From NCBI RefSeq assembly GCF_020819595.1, contig NZ_JAJHNP010000010.1, positions 62,001 through 126,000 on the forward strand: 64,000 nt of DNA. The letters are read 5' to 3'. Shown piece after piece: positions 50,892 through 59,913 of the stretch (position 1 is the stretch's first letter; the number at the start of each line of letters is the position of its first letter). Source of the stretch: Streptomyces barringtoniae. Lineage in GTDB: Bacteria > Actinomycetota > Actinomycetes > Streptomycetales > Streptomycetaceae. The position numbers and the translations under genes were made by a program. The notes under the pieces were generated by a model, which was given only the letters and a program-made list of their open reading frames with translations, did no database searches and had not been told where the DNA came from.

Positions 50892-52660
50892 GCCTCGCCG
50901 ACGCCGTGGCCCACCTCTCCCCCGAGCGCTGGGCGCGTGCCAACCGCCTGCTCGTCCGCAAGGCGCTCGCGGAGTTCGCGCACGAGCGCCTGATCACGCC
51001 GGAGGCCCTCGACGACGGACGGTACGCGGTCCGCAGCGACGACGGGGGAACCACGTACCGCTTCTCCGCCGTCCGCCGTGCCCTCGACCACTGGCAGATC
51101 GACGCCGACTCCATCACCCGCCACCGGGGAGCCATCGAACTCCCCTTGGCTGCGCTGGACTTCTTCATGGAACTGAAGGACTCCCTGCACCTGAGCGACG
51201 AGATCCTGCCGGTCTACCTGGAGGAGATCTCCTCGACCCTCTCCGGCACCTGCTACAAGCTCGCCAAACCGAAGGTGACCTCCGCCGAGCTCGCCCGCCA
51301 GGGCTTCCAGGCGATCGAGACCGGGATGACCGAGGGGCACCCGTGTTTCGTCGCGAACAACGGACGGCTCGGGTTCGGCATCCACGAGTACCTGTCGTAC
51401 GCACCGGAGACCGCGAGCCCGGTCCGGCTGGTGTGGCTGGCCGCGCACCGCTCGCGGGCCGCGTTCACGGCGGGTGCCGGGATCGAGTACGAGTCCTTCC
51501 TGCGGGAGGAGCTGGGCGAGGCCACACTGACCCGTTTCCGCACGGTACTCACCGACCAGGGCCTGGCCCCCTCCGACTACCTCCTCATCCCCGTCCACCC
51601 CTGGCAGTGGTGGAACAAGCTCTCCGTCACCTTCGCCGCCGAGGTGGCCCGTCGGCACCTGGTCTGCCTCGGCGAGGGCGACGACGAGTACCTGGCCCAG
51701 CAGTCGATACGTACCTTCTTCAACACCAGCGACCCGCACAAGCACTATGTGAAAACAGCCCTCTCGGTCCTCAACATGGGCTTCATGCGCGGGCTGTCGG
51801 CCGCCTACATGGAGGCGACGCCGGCGATCAACGACTGGCTGGACCGGCTGATCGAGAACGACCCCGTGCTGAAGTCGACGGGCCTGTCGATCGTCCGGGA
51901 GCGGGCGGCGGTCGGCTACCGCCATCTGGAGTACGAGCAGGCCACCGACCGCTACTCGCCGTACCGCAAGATGCTGGCCGCGCTGTGGCGGGAGAGCCCG
52001 GTGCCCTCCCTCCAGGAGGGCGAGTCGCTCGCGACCATGGCCTGCCTGCTGCACGTGGACCACACCGGCGCCTCCTTCGCGGGCGCACTGATCGACCGCT
52101 CGGGCCTCACGCCGACGGAGTGGCTACGACGCTACCTCCGTGCCTACTACACCCCGCTCCTGCACAGCTTCTACGCCTACGACCTGGTGTTCATGCCGCA
52201 CGGCGAGAACGTGATCCTGGTGCTGAAGGACGGGGTGGTGCAGCGGGCGGTCTACAAGGACATCGCCGAGGAGATAGCGGTGATGGACCCGGACGCGGTC
52301 CTGCCGCCGGAGGTGCGCCGGATCCGCGTCGAGGTCCCGGAGGAGAAGAAGCTCCTCTCCCTCTTCACGGACGTCTTCGACTGCTTCTTCCGCTTCCTCG
52401 CCGCCCATCTCGCCGCCGAGGGGATCCTGGAGGAGGACGCCTTCTGGCGCACGGTCGCGGAGGTCACCCGCGAGTACCAGGCCGCGAACCCCCAACTGGC
52501 CGGCAGGTTCCGCCAGTACGACATGTTCGCCCCGGAGTTCGCCCTGTCCTGCCTGAACCGACTCCAACTGCGCGACAACCGCCAGATGGTGGACCTCGCC
52601 GACCCCTCCGGCGCCCTGCAACTGGTGGGCACCCTGAAGAACCCCATAGCCGGCCTCTGA
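50888..52660 (+). CDS. desD: Desferrioxamine synthetase DesD (NIS synthetase)
   Basis: 590 residues. IucA/IucC-type NRPS-independent siderophore synthetase that adenylates the succinyl hydroxamate units and joins them, ending with macrocyclisation to desferrioxamine E. Visible conserved parts: GHPCFVANNGRLGFG with ATP-binding residues, IPVHPWQWWN, SIRTFFNTSDPHKHYVKTALS, LLHVDHTGASFAGAL and the FerrC-like C-terminal AHGENVILVLKDGVVQR-type loop (here MPHGENVILVLKDG). Last gene of the operon; a strong terminator follows. Confidence 0.97.
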   Translation: MSLADAVAHLSPERWARANRLLVRKALAEFAHERLITPEALDDGRYAVRSDDGGTTYRFSAVRRALDHWQIDADSITRHRGAIELPLAALDFFMELKDSLHLSDEILPVYLEEISSTLSGTCYKLAKPKVTSAELARQGFQAIETGMTEGHPCFVANNGRLGFGIHEYLSYAPETASPVRLVWLAAHRSRAAFTAGAGIEYESFLREELGEATLTRFRTVLTDQGLAPSDYLLIPVHPWQWWNKLSVTFAAEVARRHLVCLGEGDDEYLAQQSIRTFFNTSDPHKHYVKTALSVLNMGFMRGLSAAYMEATPAINDWLDRLIENDPVLKSTGLSIVRERAAVGYRHLEYEQATDRYSPYRKMLAALWRESPVPSLQEGESLATMACLLHVDHTGASFAGALIDRSGLTPTEWLRRYLRAYYTPLLHSFYAYDLVFMPHGENVILVLKDGVVQRAVYKDIAEEIAVMDPDAVLPPEVRRIRVEVPEEKKLLSLFTDVFDCFFRFLAAHLAAEGILEEDAFWRTVAEVTREYQAANPQLAGRFRQYDMFAPEFALSCLNRLQLRDNRQMVDLADPSGALQLVGTLKNPIAGL

Positions 52661-52673
52661 CGGCCCACGGACG

Positions 52674-52712
52674 GACGGGCACCCCGGAGTACGGTCCTCC
52701 GGGGTGCCCGTC
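52674..52712. terminator. Bidirectional hairpin terminator after desD
   Basis: A perfect 16-base-pair stem (52674-52689 with 52697-52712) and seven-base loop, 13 bases after the desD stop and 9 before the convergent hexosaminidase stop. Confidence 0.9.
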
Positions 52713-52721
52713 AGTGGGTGG

Positions 52722-54323
52722 TCAGTTCGTTGGCCAGGGGACCTGCGGCGAGCGGTAGTAGGTGATGCCCAGGGCGTCCCAGCGGGGGGCCTGGGCGGCC
52801 AGGCGGTGCTTGTAGGTGGTCCAGTCGTGGGTGGCCGACGGCGACCAGCCCAGTTCGGCCGCGCCCGGAAGGCGCGGGAACGCCATGTACTCGATGTCGG
52901 CGGACGTCGCCAGGGTCTCCGACCACAGGGGGGCCTCCACGCCCCTGATGGAGGAACTCGGGGCGCCCGGCAGGTAGTCGCCGGGGTCCCAGTCGTACGA
53001 CCGCTGCACCTCGACGTAACCGGCCCACTTCGTGCCCAGCCTGGTGCTGCTGGTGTACTTCATGTCGAGGTAGAGCCGGTCCGCCGGGGACAGGATCAGC
53101 CCGGTGCCGTTCCGGGCGGCCTGGGCGACCTGGGCCTTCTCGGTCGCGCTGGTGCCGTCCAGGCCCCAGTACTGGGCGAGGGCGCCCTCGGCGGGGTGGG
53201 CGCCGGTGAGCTGGTGCCAGCCGATGACGGTCTTGCCGTACCTGGCGACGATCGGCTGTACGCGGTCCATGAACGTCACGTAGTCGTCGTGGCTGGTGGA
53301 GTGCGCCTCGTCGCCTCCGATGTGCAGGTAGCGGCCCGGGGTGAGGGCGGCCAGCTCCCTGATCACGTCGTCTGCGAAGTCGTAGGTGACCTGCTTCGGC
53401 ACGCACAGTGAGCTGAAGCCGACCTCGGTGCCGGTGTACAGCGGGGGTGCCACGCCGTTGCAGTTGAGGTCGGCGTAGGAGGCGAGGGCCGCGTTGGTGT
53501 GGCCGGGCATGTCGATCTCGGGGACCACCTCCAGGTAGCGGGAGGCGGCGTAGGCCACGATCTCCCGGTACTGGTCCTTGGTGTAGTAGCCGCCCCTGCC
53601 GCCGCCGACCTCGGTGGAGCCGCCGTAGGCGGCAAGGCGCGGCCAGGAGTCGACGGCGATGCGCCAGCCCTGGTCGTCGCTGAGGTGCAGATGCAGCTCG
53701 TTGATCTTGTAGAGGGCCAGTTGGTCGATGTAGCGCTTGACCTGGCCGACCGTGAAGAAGTGCCGGGAGACGTCCAGCATGGCGCCCCGGTAGGAGTAGC
53801 GGGGGTGGTCCTCCACGGTGCCGCCCGCGATCTGCCAGGGGCCCGGCTGGACCGTCTTTCGCTCCACGGCCGCCGGCAGCAGCTGACGGAGTGTCTGGAC
53901 GCCGTGGAAGAGGCCGGCGGGCGCGCTCGCGGTGATGGTGACGCCGGCCGGGTCGCTGTGCACCCGGTAGCCCTCGGCACCGAAGTCGCCCTGGGCGAGG
54001 TGGAGCCGGATGCCGCCGGTGCCGTGGTCGGTGAGCGGCAGTGGATAGCCGGTGGAGGGGCGGAGGATGCCGGTGAGGTAGGTGCCGATGCGACGGACCT
54101 CGGCGGAGTCGTCGACGTGGACGCCGGTCGCCCGGGTGATGCGGTACGGGGCCCCGGCGGGCTTGGCCGAGGCGGGGGCCGGCACCACCTGGTCCAGCGG
54201 TGTCGGGGCGGCCGCGCGCGCCGCGGGGGCGGCGCCGAGGGTGAAGACCCCGGCCGCCGCCAGAAGCAGCAGGGATCCGAGGATGCGAGGTGTTCGGGGA
54301 GTCGTGCTGTGGTTCCGTCTCAC
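52722..54323 (-). CDS. Secreted beta-N-acetylhexosaminidase, GH20
   Basis: 533 residues with a Sec signal (LGSLLLLAAAGVFTLGAA, cleaved near ARA). N-terminal GH20b domain (YRVHSDPAGVTITASAPAGLFHGVQTLRQLLP) then the catalytic barrel: YRGAMLDVSRHFF, LHLHLSDDQGWRI, VVPEIDMPGHTNAALASY and the catalytic Asp-Glu pair in YLHIGGDEAHSTS. It removes terminal GlcNAc from chito-oligosaccharides. A DasR-type element sits just before the start, and the related GlmS gene is about 3 kb away, linking it to amino-sugar use. The des locus converges on it. Confidence 0.95.
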   Translation of the reverse strand: MRRNHSTTPRTPRILGSLLLLAAAGVFTLGAAPAARAAAPTPLDQVVPAPASAKPAGAPYRITRATGVHVDDSAEVRRIGTYLTGILRPSTGYPLPLTDHGTGGIRLHLAQGDFGAEGYRVHSDPAGVTITASAPAGLFHGVQTLRQLLPAAVERKTVQPGPWQIAGGTVEDHPRYSYRGAMLDVSRHFFTVGQVKRYIDQLALYKINELHLHLSDDQGWRIAVDSWPRLAAYGGSTEVGGGRGGYYTKDQYREIVAYAASRYLEVVPEIDMPGHTNAALASYADLNCNGVAPPLYTGTEVGFSSLCVPKQVTYDFADDVIRELAALTPGRYLHIGGDEAHSTSHDDYVTFMDRVQPIVARYGKTVIGWHQLTGAHPAEGALAQYWGLDGTSATEKAQVAQAARNGTGLILSPADRLYLDMKYTSSTRLGTKWAGYVEVQRSYDWDPGDYLPGAPSSSIRGVEAPLWSETLATSADIEYMAFPRLPGAAELGWSPSATHDWTTYKHRLAAQAPRWDALGITYYRSPQVPWPTN

Positions 54324-54339
54324 ATGCGCTCCCTTCAGA

Positions 54340-54355
54340 TGTGGTCGAGACCACT
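54340..54355. promoter_or_regulatory. DasR-responsive element (dre) upstream of GH20 hexosaminidase
   Basis: TGTGGTCGAGACCACT, with perfect GTGGTC/GACCAC arms (54341-54354), closely matches the known dre consensus ACTGGTCTAGACCACT. It is 17-32 bases before the ATG, the usual place for repression by the GntR regulator DasR until GlcN-6-P accumulates. Confidence 0.85.
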
Positions 54356-54385
54356 CTCCCGCAGATCCGATGAAACAATCCCTCC

Positions 54386-55267
54386 ATGGCGGAAATCATC
54401 CAGAAGGACGGCACCTGGGCCTTCGACGGCGATGCCCTGCGGCTCACCCCGGGGCGGGACAAGAACGTGAGCCTGCTCCGCCGTGAGCTGGGGGAACTCG
54501 TCGTACCGCTGGGGGCGTTGGCCGGTGTCTCCTTCGAGCAGGGCCGGCGGTCGGGGCGGCTGCGGCTGCGGCTGCGCGACGGCGCCGATCCGCTGACGCA
54601 GGCCACCGGCGGCCGGCTCGCCGAGCCGAACGACCCGTACCAGCTGACGGTGGAGTCCGACCGGTACGGCGTCGCCGAGTACTTCGCGGACGAGGTGCGC
54701 AACGCCCTGCTGCTGGACGGGGTTTCACCGGAGCCGGTCGACGGGTACCTGCTGCCGGGGCCGCCGCTGCCGGTGTCGGCCTCCGCGGGGGACGGTACGG
54801 CGACCTTCGACGGGGAGCGGGTGCGGCTTGAGTGGAACTGGAAGACGGAGGACGCCAAGTCCTCCGGCGGCCCCCGTGCGATCCCCCTCGCGGACGTCAT
54901 CGGCGTGGAGTGGCAGCCGGCGGCCGGGCTGGAGAACGGCCATCTGCGGTTCCTGGTGCGCGGCGCCCCGGTGACGGCACCGCCGAAGTACGACCCGAAC
55001 GCGGTCGAGCTGTGGGGGTTCAAGAAGGATCCGCTGATGGCGCTGGTGGCCGCCGCCGTGCAGGCCCGGCTGCCGCATCCCGCGGCCCCCGCCGAGGAGG
55101 ACGGCGTACGCCCGCAGCCCGTGGTGCTCGCCAAGGAGCCGGCCGCCGAGAACGAGCACGACGCCCTGCTGCGGCGCCTGCGCGAGCTGGGCGAACTGCG
55201 CCGGGACGGGGTGCTGACCGACGAGGAGTTCGCCCTGGCCAAGCAGGCGGTCCTCAAGCGCATGTAG
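54386..55267 (+). CDS. DUF4429 protein with C-terminal SHOCT domain
   Basis: 293 residues, no signal. Two successive DUF4429 (PH-like) repeats are visible: first AEIIQKDGTWAFDGDALRLTPG through YFADEVRNALLL, second DGTATFDGERVRLEWNWK through KKDPLMALVAAAVQ. The end (LLRRLRELGELRRDGVLTDEEFALAKQAVLKRM) is a classic SHOCT helix pair, an oligomerisation element. Such proteins are common in Streptomyces with unknown role; the PH-like folds suggest membrane or protein binding. Divergent from the hexosaminidase gene. Confidence 0.85.
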   Translation: MAEIIQKDGTWAFDGDALRLTPGRDKNVSLLRRELGELVVPLGALAGVSFEQGRRSGRLRLRLRDGADPLTQATGGRLAEPNDPYQLTVESDRYGVAEYFADEVRNALLLDGVSPEPVDGYLLPGPPLPVSASAGDGTATFDGERVRLEWNWKTEDAKSSGGPRAIPLADVIGVEWQPAAGLENGHLRFLVRGAPVTAPPKYDPNAVELWGFKKDPLMALVAAAVQARLPHPAAPAEEDGVRPQPVVLAKEPAAENEHDALLRRLRELGELRRDGVLTDEEFALAKQAVLKRM

Positions 55268-55312
55268 TACGCGGGTGAGGACCGCCCGGGGCCCGAAGAC
55301 GCCGACGAATCC

Positions 55313-56893
55313 CTACTTCGCGGTGCGGGACACCGTGAAGTGGTCGATACGGTCGCCGGTCTCGGCGATGCCCGACACCTTCAGCGTGGTCTGGCGGCCC
55401 TTCGGCGCGGGGGTGACGTCCACGCGCAGGAAGGAGTAGTTCAGGTAGCGGACCCGGGACCAGGCGACGGTCTCGTTGACCTTGCCGTCCTTGGTGTTGA
55501 TGAAGGAGGCGACGGAGTCGACCTCGTTCTCGTGGCCCTCGTAGGAGTCCGGGGCGCTGAACGCGTACAGGCTGCGGCCCGCCGCGCCGGCGGTGACGTA
55601 GACCACGCCCTCGGTCTCGGGGTAGGCGGTGCCGCCGATCGGGAGCTTCTTGGTGACCTTGTTGTCCTTGATCACGTCGGTGCGCTCGTACTGGTGGTTG
55701 TGGCCGTTGATGACCAGGTCCACCTGGTACTTCTCGAACAGCGGCACCCACTCCTGGCGCACGCCCCCCTCCGAGGCGTGCGCCGTGGAGGTGCAGTACG
55801 CGCAGTGGTGGAAGAAGACGACGATGAAGTCGACGTCGTCGCACGCCCGGTACTTCTTCAGCTGGGCCTCGAACCACGTCGTCTGGGTTCCGCCCGAGAT
55901 GCCCAGGTTCGCCGGGATCTCGAAGGAGACGTCGTTGGGGTCCAGCGAGACGACCGCCGTGTTGCCGTGGACGAAGGAGTAGACGCCGGGCAGGTTCTTC
56001 GCGTCCGGGCCGTTGTCCGGGAGGGTCCAGCGGGCCTCCTCGCCGCCGTAGCCGTTGGGCGAGTACCAGGCCTCCATGTCGTGGTTGCCGTAACTGACCA
56101 TCCACGGGATCTGCTTGGCGACCGACTCGGTCTGGTACAGGAACTGGTCCCAGGTGCGCGAGTCGAAGCCCGTGTCGGTGGTCTTGCCCTGGCCGGCCGG
56201 GTCGCCGTAGGCGATGTCGCCGGCGTGCAGGTGGAAGGCCGGGTTCTGGCCGAGGATCAGGCTGTCGTTGGCGAGGGCGTGGTAGCTGACGCCCTGGTCG
56301 CCGAAGGCGGTGAAGGTGAACGGCGCCTTGTGGGCGGGGGCGGTGGTGAAGGTGCCGAGGGTGCCCAGCAGGTGCCGCTCGGCCGGGTCGAAGCCCTCGT
56401 GGCCGACGCCGTAGTAGTAGGTCCTGCCCGGGCGCAGGTGGCTGAGCTGGGCGTGCAGGTAGTACTGCGTGTGGTCGCCGCTCGCGCCGACGCCGGCCGG
56501 GGTGTAGAGGGTGCGGACCTCGGCGTCGATCTTGCGGGAGAGGTCCCAGGGGTGGGCGCCGATGCGGATGAACGGGTTCTTCACGGCGACCGGGACCTGC
56601 CAGGAGACCGTCATCTCGGTGCGCGGGTCGTTGCCGTAGGCGAGGTGGCGGCCGAAGGGGGCCACCAGGGCACCGTCGACCGTCTCGGTGGCGGAGGCGG
56701 TTCGCTGCGTCGGCACCGCCGCCTGGGCGGTGGCGCCCGGCACGAACGCGCCACCCGCGACGGCGCCGAGCGTGACGGCGCCGCCTCTGATCATGGTGCG
56801 CCGGGAGAATCTGGCGCGCAGGTACTCGTGCTGCTCCGCCATGCTCATGCGCGCGGCCAGCTTCTCCGGTACTCCCATACGAGGAATGTCCAT
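55313..56893 (-). CDS. Secreted purple acid phosphatase-like metallophosphoesterase
   Basis: 526 residues from ATG 56893 (56878 possible). Tat signal RARFSRRTMIRGGAVTLGAVAGGAF. An N-terminal fibronectin-like domain (EMTVSWQVPVAVKNPFIRIG; LRPGRTYYYGVGHEGFDP) precedes the metallophosphoesterase core: FTAFGDQGV, LHAGDIAYGD, VSYGNHDMEAW, FFHHCAYCTS and INGHNHQYERT, giving the set of Asp/His/Asn metal ligands. It should free phosphate from esters outside the cell. Pho-box repeats were not clearly found upstream. Convergent with the DUF4429 gene. Confidence 0.9.
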   Translation of the reverse strand: MDIPRMGVPEKLAARMSMAEQHEYLRARFSRRTMIRGGAVTLGAVAGGAFVPGATAQAAVPTQRTASATETVDGALVAPFGRHLAYGNDPRTEMTVSWQVPVAVKNPFIRIGAHPWDLSRKIDAEVRTLYTPAGVGASGDHTQYYLHAQLSHLRPGRTYYYGVGHEGFDPAERHLLGTLGTFTTAPAHKAPFTFTAFGDQGVSYHALANDSLILGQNPAFHLHAGDIAYGDPAGQGKTTDTGFDSRTWDQFLYQTESVAKQIPWMVSYGNHDMEAWYSPNGYGGEEARWTLPDNGPDAKNLPGVYSFVHGNTAVVSLDPNDVSFEIPANLGISGGTQTTWFEAQLKKYRACDDVDFIVVFFHHCAYCTSTAHASEGGVRQEWVPLFEKYQVDLVINGHNHQYERTDVIKDNKVTKKLPIGGTAYPETEGVVYVTAGAAGRSLYAFSAPDSYEGHENEVDSVASFINTKDGKVNETVAWSRVRYLNYSFLRVDVTPAPKGRQTTLKVSGIAETGDRIDHFTVSRTAK

Positions 56894-57043
56894 GGAGTCT
56901 GAAAATGGTGCACATCTCCAACGAGACGCAAGACACAGGATGGACAGCCGACGAACAGAGATCCACCAGCCCGACAACAGGCAGCTGCCCGATATCGGGC
57001 AGGATTCTTGCGAAACCGGCGCCGGTGGCCCAGGATCTACCGG

Positions 57044-57301
57044 GTGCACGACGAACTTCTTGATCACCTGACGCGGTCCACGCCCCTGAGCCGGGGCGAG
57101 GCGCTGCGGGTGGTCCAGGAGGTGCTCGCGTACTTCGACGAGTCGACGGAGGACTTCGTCCGGCGCCGCCACCGCGAACTCCAGGCCCAGGGCCTGGTGA
57201 ACGCGGAGATCTTCGAAAGGATCGGGGCGGACCTCAAATATCGAGCGGTGGCACCGCCCGAGCTGACGCTCAGGCAGCTGCGACGCATCGTCTACGGCTA
57301 G
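57044..57301 (+). CDS. Small conserved protein upstream of glmS
   Basis: 85 residues from GTG 57044. Wholly helical and charged: LLDHLTRSTPLSRGEALRVVQEVLAYF, EDFVRRRHRELQAQGLVNAEIFERIGADL, ending TLRQLRRIVYG. The end lies 12 bases before glmS, so the two are cotranscribed. The fold looks like a small HTH-like or helical bundle protein. No function is known to me; a role in glmS control or amino-sugar regulation is possible from the context only. Confidence 0.72.
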   Translation: MHDELLDHLTRSTPLSRGEALRVVQEVLAYFDESTEDFVRRRHRELQAQGLVNAEIFERIGADLKYRAVAPPELTLRQLRRIVYG

Positions 57302-57313
57302 GAATACCTGTAC

Positions 57314-59131
57314 ATGTGCGGAATTGTCGGATACATCGGGAAGCGTGACGTCGCACCTCTCCTCCTGGAGGGTCTGCAGCGGCTGGAGTACCGCGGCTAC
57401 GACTCCGCGGGCATCGTCGTCACCTCCCCGAAGGCGCCCGGCCTGAAGATGGTCAAGGCCAAGGGCCGGGTGCGCGACCTGGAGGCCAAGGTCCCGGCGC
57501 GCTTCAAGGGCACCACCGGCATAGCCCACACCCGCTGGGCCACCCACGGCGCCCCCTCCGACGTCAACGCCCACCCGCACATGTCGGCCGACAACAAGGT
57601 CGCCGTCGTGCACAACGGCATCATCGACAACGCCGCCGACCTGCGCCGCAAGCTGGAGGCGGACGGTGTCGAGTTCCTCTCCGAGACCGACACCGAGGTC
57701 CTCACCCACCTCATCGCCCGCTCCACCGCCGAGAAGCTGGAGGACAAGGTCCGCCAGGCGGTCCGCGTGATCGAGGGCACCTACGGCATCGCGGTCCTGC
57801 ACGCCGACTTCCCCGACCGGATCGTGGTGGCCCGCAACGGCTCCCCGGTCGTCCTCGGCATCGGCGAGAAGGAGATGTTCGTCGCGTCCGACATCGCCGC
57901 CCTGGTCACCCACACCCGCCAGATAGTGACGCTGGACGACGGCGAGATGGCCACCCTCAAGGCCGACGACTTCCGCACCTACACCACCGAGGGCACGCGC
58001 ACCACCGCCGAGCCCACCACGGTGGAGTGGGAGGCCGAGTCGTACGACATGGGCGGCCACGACACCTACATGCACAAGGAGATCTTCGAGCAGGCCGACG
58101 CCGTGGACCGCGTGCTGCGCGGCCGCATCGACGACCGCTTCTCCACCGTGCACCTGGGCGGCCTCAACCTGGACGCCCGCGAGGCCCGGCAGATCCGCCG
58201 CGTGAAGATCCTCGGCTGCGGCACCTCGTACCACGCGGGCATGATCGGCGCCCAGATGATCGAGGAGTTGGCCCGCATCCCCGCCGACGCCGAGCCGGCC
58301 TCCGAGTTCCGCTACCGCAACGCGGTCGTGGACCCCGACACCCTGTACGTGGCCGTCTCCCAGTCCGGTGAGACGTACGACGTCCTCGCCGCCGTGCAGG
58401 AGCTCAAGCGCAAGGGCGCCCGGGTCTTCGGCGTCGTCAACGTCGTCGGCTCGGCGATCGCCCGCGAGGCCGACGCCGGCATCTACGTGCACGCCGGCCC
58501 CGAGGTCTGCGTGGTGTCGACCAAGTGCTTCACCAACATGACCGTCGCCTTCGCGCTGCTCGCCCTGCACCTGGGCCGCACCCGTGACCTCTCGGTCCGC
58601 GACGGCAAGCGGATCATCGAGGGCCTCAGGAAGCTGCCGGAGCAGATCACCGAGATCCTCAAGCAGGAGGAGAAGGTCAAGGAGCTGGCCGAGCTGTACG
58701 CCGACGCCCGCTCGATGCTCTTCATCGGCCGCGTCCGGGGCTACCCGGTGGCCCGCGAGGCCTCCCTGAAGCTCAAGGAGGTCTCCTACATCCACGCCGA
58801 GGCCTACCCGGCCTCCGAGCTGAAGCACGGCCCGCTCGCCCTGATCGAGCCGGCCCTGCCCACGGTCGCGATCGTGCCCGACGACGACCTGCTGGAGAAG
58901 AACCGCGCGGCCCTGGAGGAGATCAAGGCCCGCAGCGGCAAGATCCTCGCGGTGGCCCACCAGCACCAGGAGAAGGCCGACCAGACGATCGTCGTCCCGA
59001 AGAACGAGGACGAACTCGACCCCATCCTGATGGGCATCCCGCTCCAGCTGCTGGCCTACCACACGGCGAAGGCCCTGGGCCGGGACATCGACAAGCCGCG
59101 GAACCTCGCCAAGTCGGTGACGGTGGAGTAG
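57314..59131 (+). CDS. glmS: Glutamine--fructose-6-phosphate aminotransferase GlmS
   Basis: 605 residues. Makes glucosamine-6-phosphate from fructose-6-phosphate and glutamine, feeding peptidoglycan precursor synthesis. The N-terminal glutaminase starts with the nucleophile Cys2 in MCGIVGYIGKRD, and shows HTRWATHG and SETDTEVLTHLI. The two SIS domains carry GCGTSYHAGM, SQSGETYDVLAA and the C-terminal end DIDKPRNLAKSVTVE. Streptomyces typically hold two glmS genes; the one near adpA is the second copy. It ends at a strong terminator. Confidence 0.97.
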   Translation: MCGIVGYIGKRDVAPLLLEGLQRLEYRGYDSAGIVVTSPKAPGLKMVKAKGRVRDLEAKVPARFKGTTGIAHTRWATHGAPSDVNAHPHMSADNKVAVVHNGIIDNAADLRRKLEADGVEFLSETDTEVLTHLIARSTAEKLEDKVRQAVRVIEGTYGIAVLHADFPDRIVVARNGSPVVLGIGEKEMFVASDIAALVTHTRQIVTLDDGEMATLKADDFRTYTTEGTRTTAEPTTVEWEAESYDMGGHDTYMHKEIFEQADAVDRVLRGRIDDRFSTVHLGGLNLDAREARQIRRVKILGCGTSYHAGMIGAQMIEELARIPADAEPASEFRYRNAVVDPDTLYVAVSQSGETYDVLAAVQELKRKGARVFGVVNVVGSAIAREADAGIYVHAGPEVCVVSTKCFTNMTVAFALLALHLGRTRDLSVRDGKRIIEGLRKLPEQITEILKQEEKVKELAELYADARSMLFIGRVRGYPVAREASLKLKEVSYIHAEAYPASELKHGPLALIEPALPTVAIVPDDDLLEKNRAALEEIKARSGKILAVAHQHQEKADQTIVVPKNEDELDPILMGIPLQLLAYHTAKALGRDIDKPRNLAKSVTVE

Positions 59132-59148
59132 TTCCACCACAGCAGAAC

Positions 59149-59183
59149 GGACCCCCACGTGTGCCACCTTCACGTGGGGGTCC
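59149..59183. terminator. Hairpin terminator after glmS
   Basis: A perfect 13-base-pair stem (59149-59161 with 59171-59183) and nine-base loop, shortly after the glmS stop and before the convergent membrane protein gene. Confidence 0.88.
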
Positions 59184-59200
59184 CTTCAGTGCTGCTCGGA

Positions 59201-59761
59201 TCAGCCGGCGGCCGTCACCCCCCGGCCCGCAGCACGACCAGGAAGCGCCGTCGGCCAGTGCGCCAGCGCGGCCGTGGCGGCGTACCAGGCCACCGCACCG
59301 GACACCGCGGCGACCCAGCCGCCCACCTTGGCCAGAGAAGAGCTGTCGGCGAAGGCCGCGACGGCCAGCACCAGCATGGCCAGGAACAGCAGCCCGTGCA
59401 TGACCTGACCGAGGCTGTCCCCGCCCGCGAGGGTCAGGGTGAGCGCCACCAGGGCGAAGAGGAGCAGGAAGAGCCCGGCTCCGTTGGCGGAGGACTGACC
59501 TGCGACGGCCCAGGTGAACCACAGTGCACCGAGGGCCACGAAGCCCGTACCGGAGGCGCTGTCGCCGCCCCGGAAGGCCAGCAGACCGACGAGGAACAGG
59601 GCAACTCCGCCCACGTAGTGGGCGAGTGAGACGGCGTCGGATGCGGCTACGCCGTGAATGACACCGGTCGTACCGAGCCCGAACGCCAACAGGGTGATTC
59701 CCAGGGCGAGTCGGCCGACCACGGTGGTGTTTCCGCTTCCCGCAGAGACTTCGTTGTCCAC
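59201..59761 (-). CDS. GPR1/FUN34/YaaH-like membrane protein
   Basis: 186 residues with six evenly spaced hydrophobic segments. After VGRLALGITLLAFGLGTTGVIHG come AHYVGGVALFLVGLLAFRGGDSASGTGFVALGALWFTWAV and later helices, a pattern like the acetate/succinate transporters of the GPR1/FUN34/YaaH (SatP) family. The full family motif NPAPLGL is not present in clean form, so the assignment is moderate. Small organic acid or ammonium transport is the usual role. Convergent with glmS. Confidence 0.6.
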   Translation of the reverse strand: MDNEVSAGSGNTTVVGRLALGITLLAFGLGTTGVIHGVAASDAVSLAHYVGGVALFLVGLLAFRGGDSASGTGFVALGALWFTWAVAGQSSANGAGLFLLLFALVALTLTLAGGDSLGQVMHGLLFLAMLVLAVAAFADSSSLAKVGGWVAAVSGAVAWYAATAALAHWPTALPGRAAGRGVTAAG

Positions 59762-59913
59762 GGCGGGCTCCCTTCATGCTGTGCTGTTGCGCGGTGACCG
59801 GTATATGCCCTTCACAAGGGCACAAACCACCTCTACGCGCGAGTAGTTTCGCGCTGCACCAAGGGAGTTGACAGGCAGGCAGGGAGGGAGTCGGGGGGCT
59901 CAGAGGACGCGGG

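Noticed and set aside
55313..59173. A minus-strand fusion running through glmS into the phosphatase
   Set aside because: The upstream two thirds is antisense to glmS; the Tat signal and start at 56893 define the real gene.
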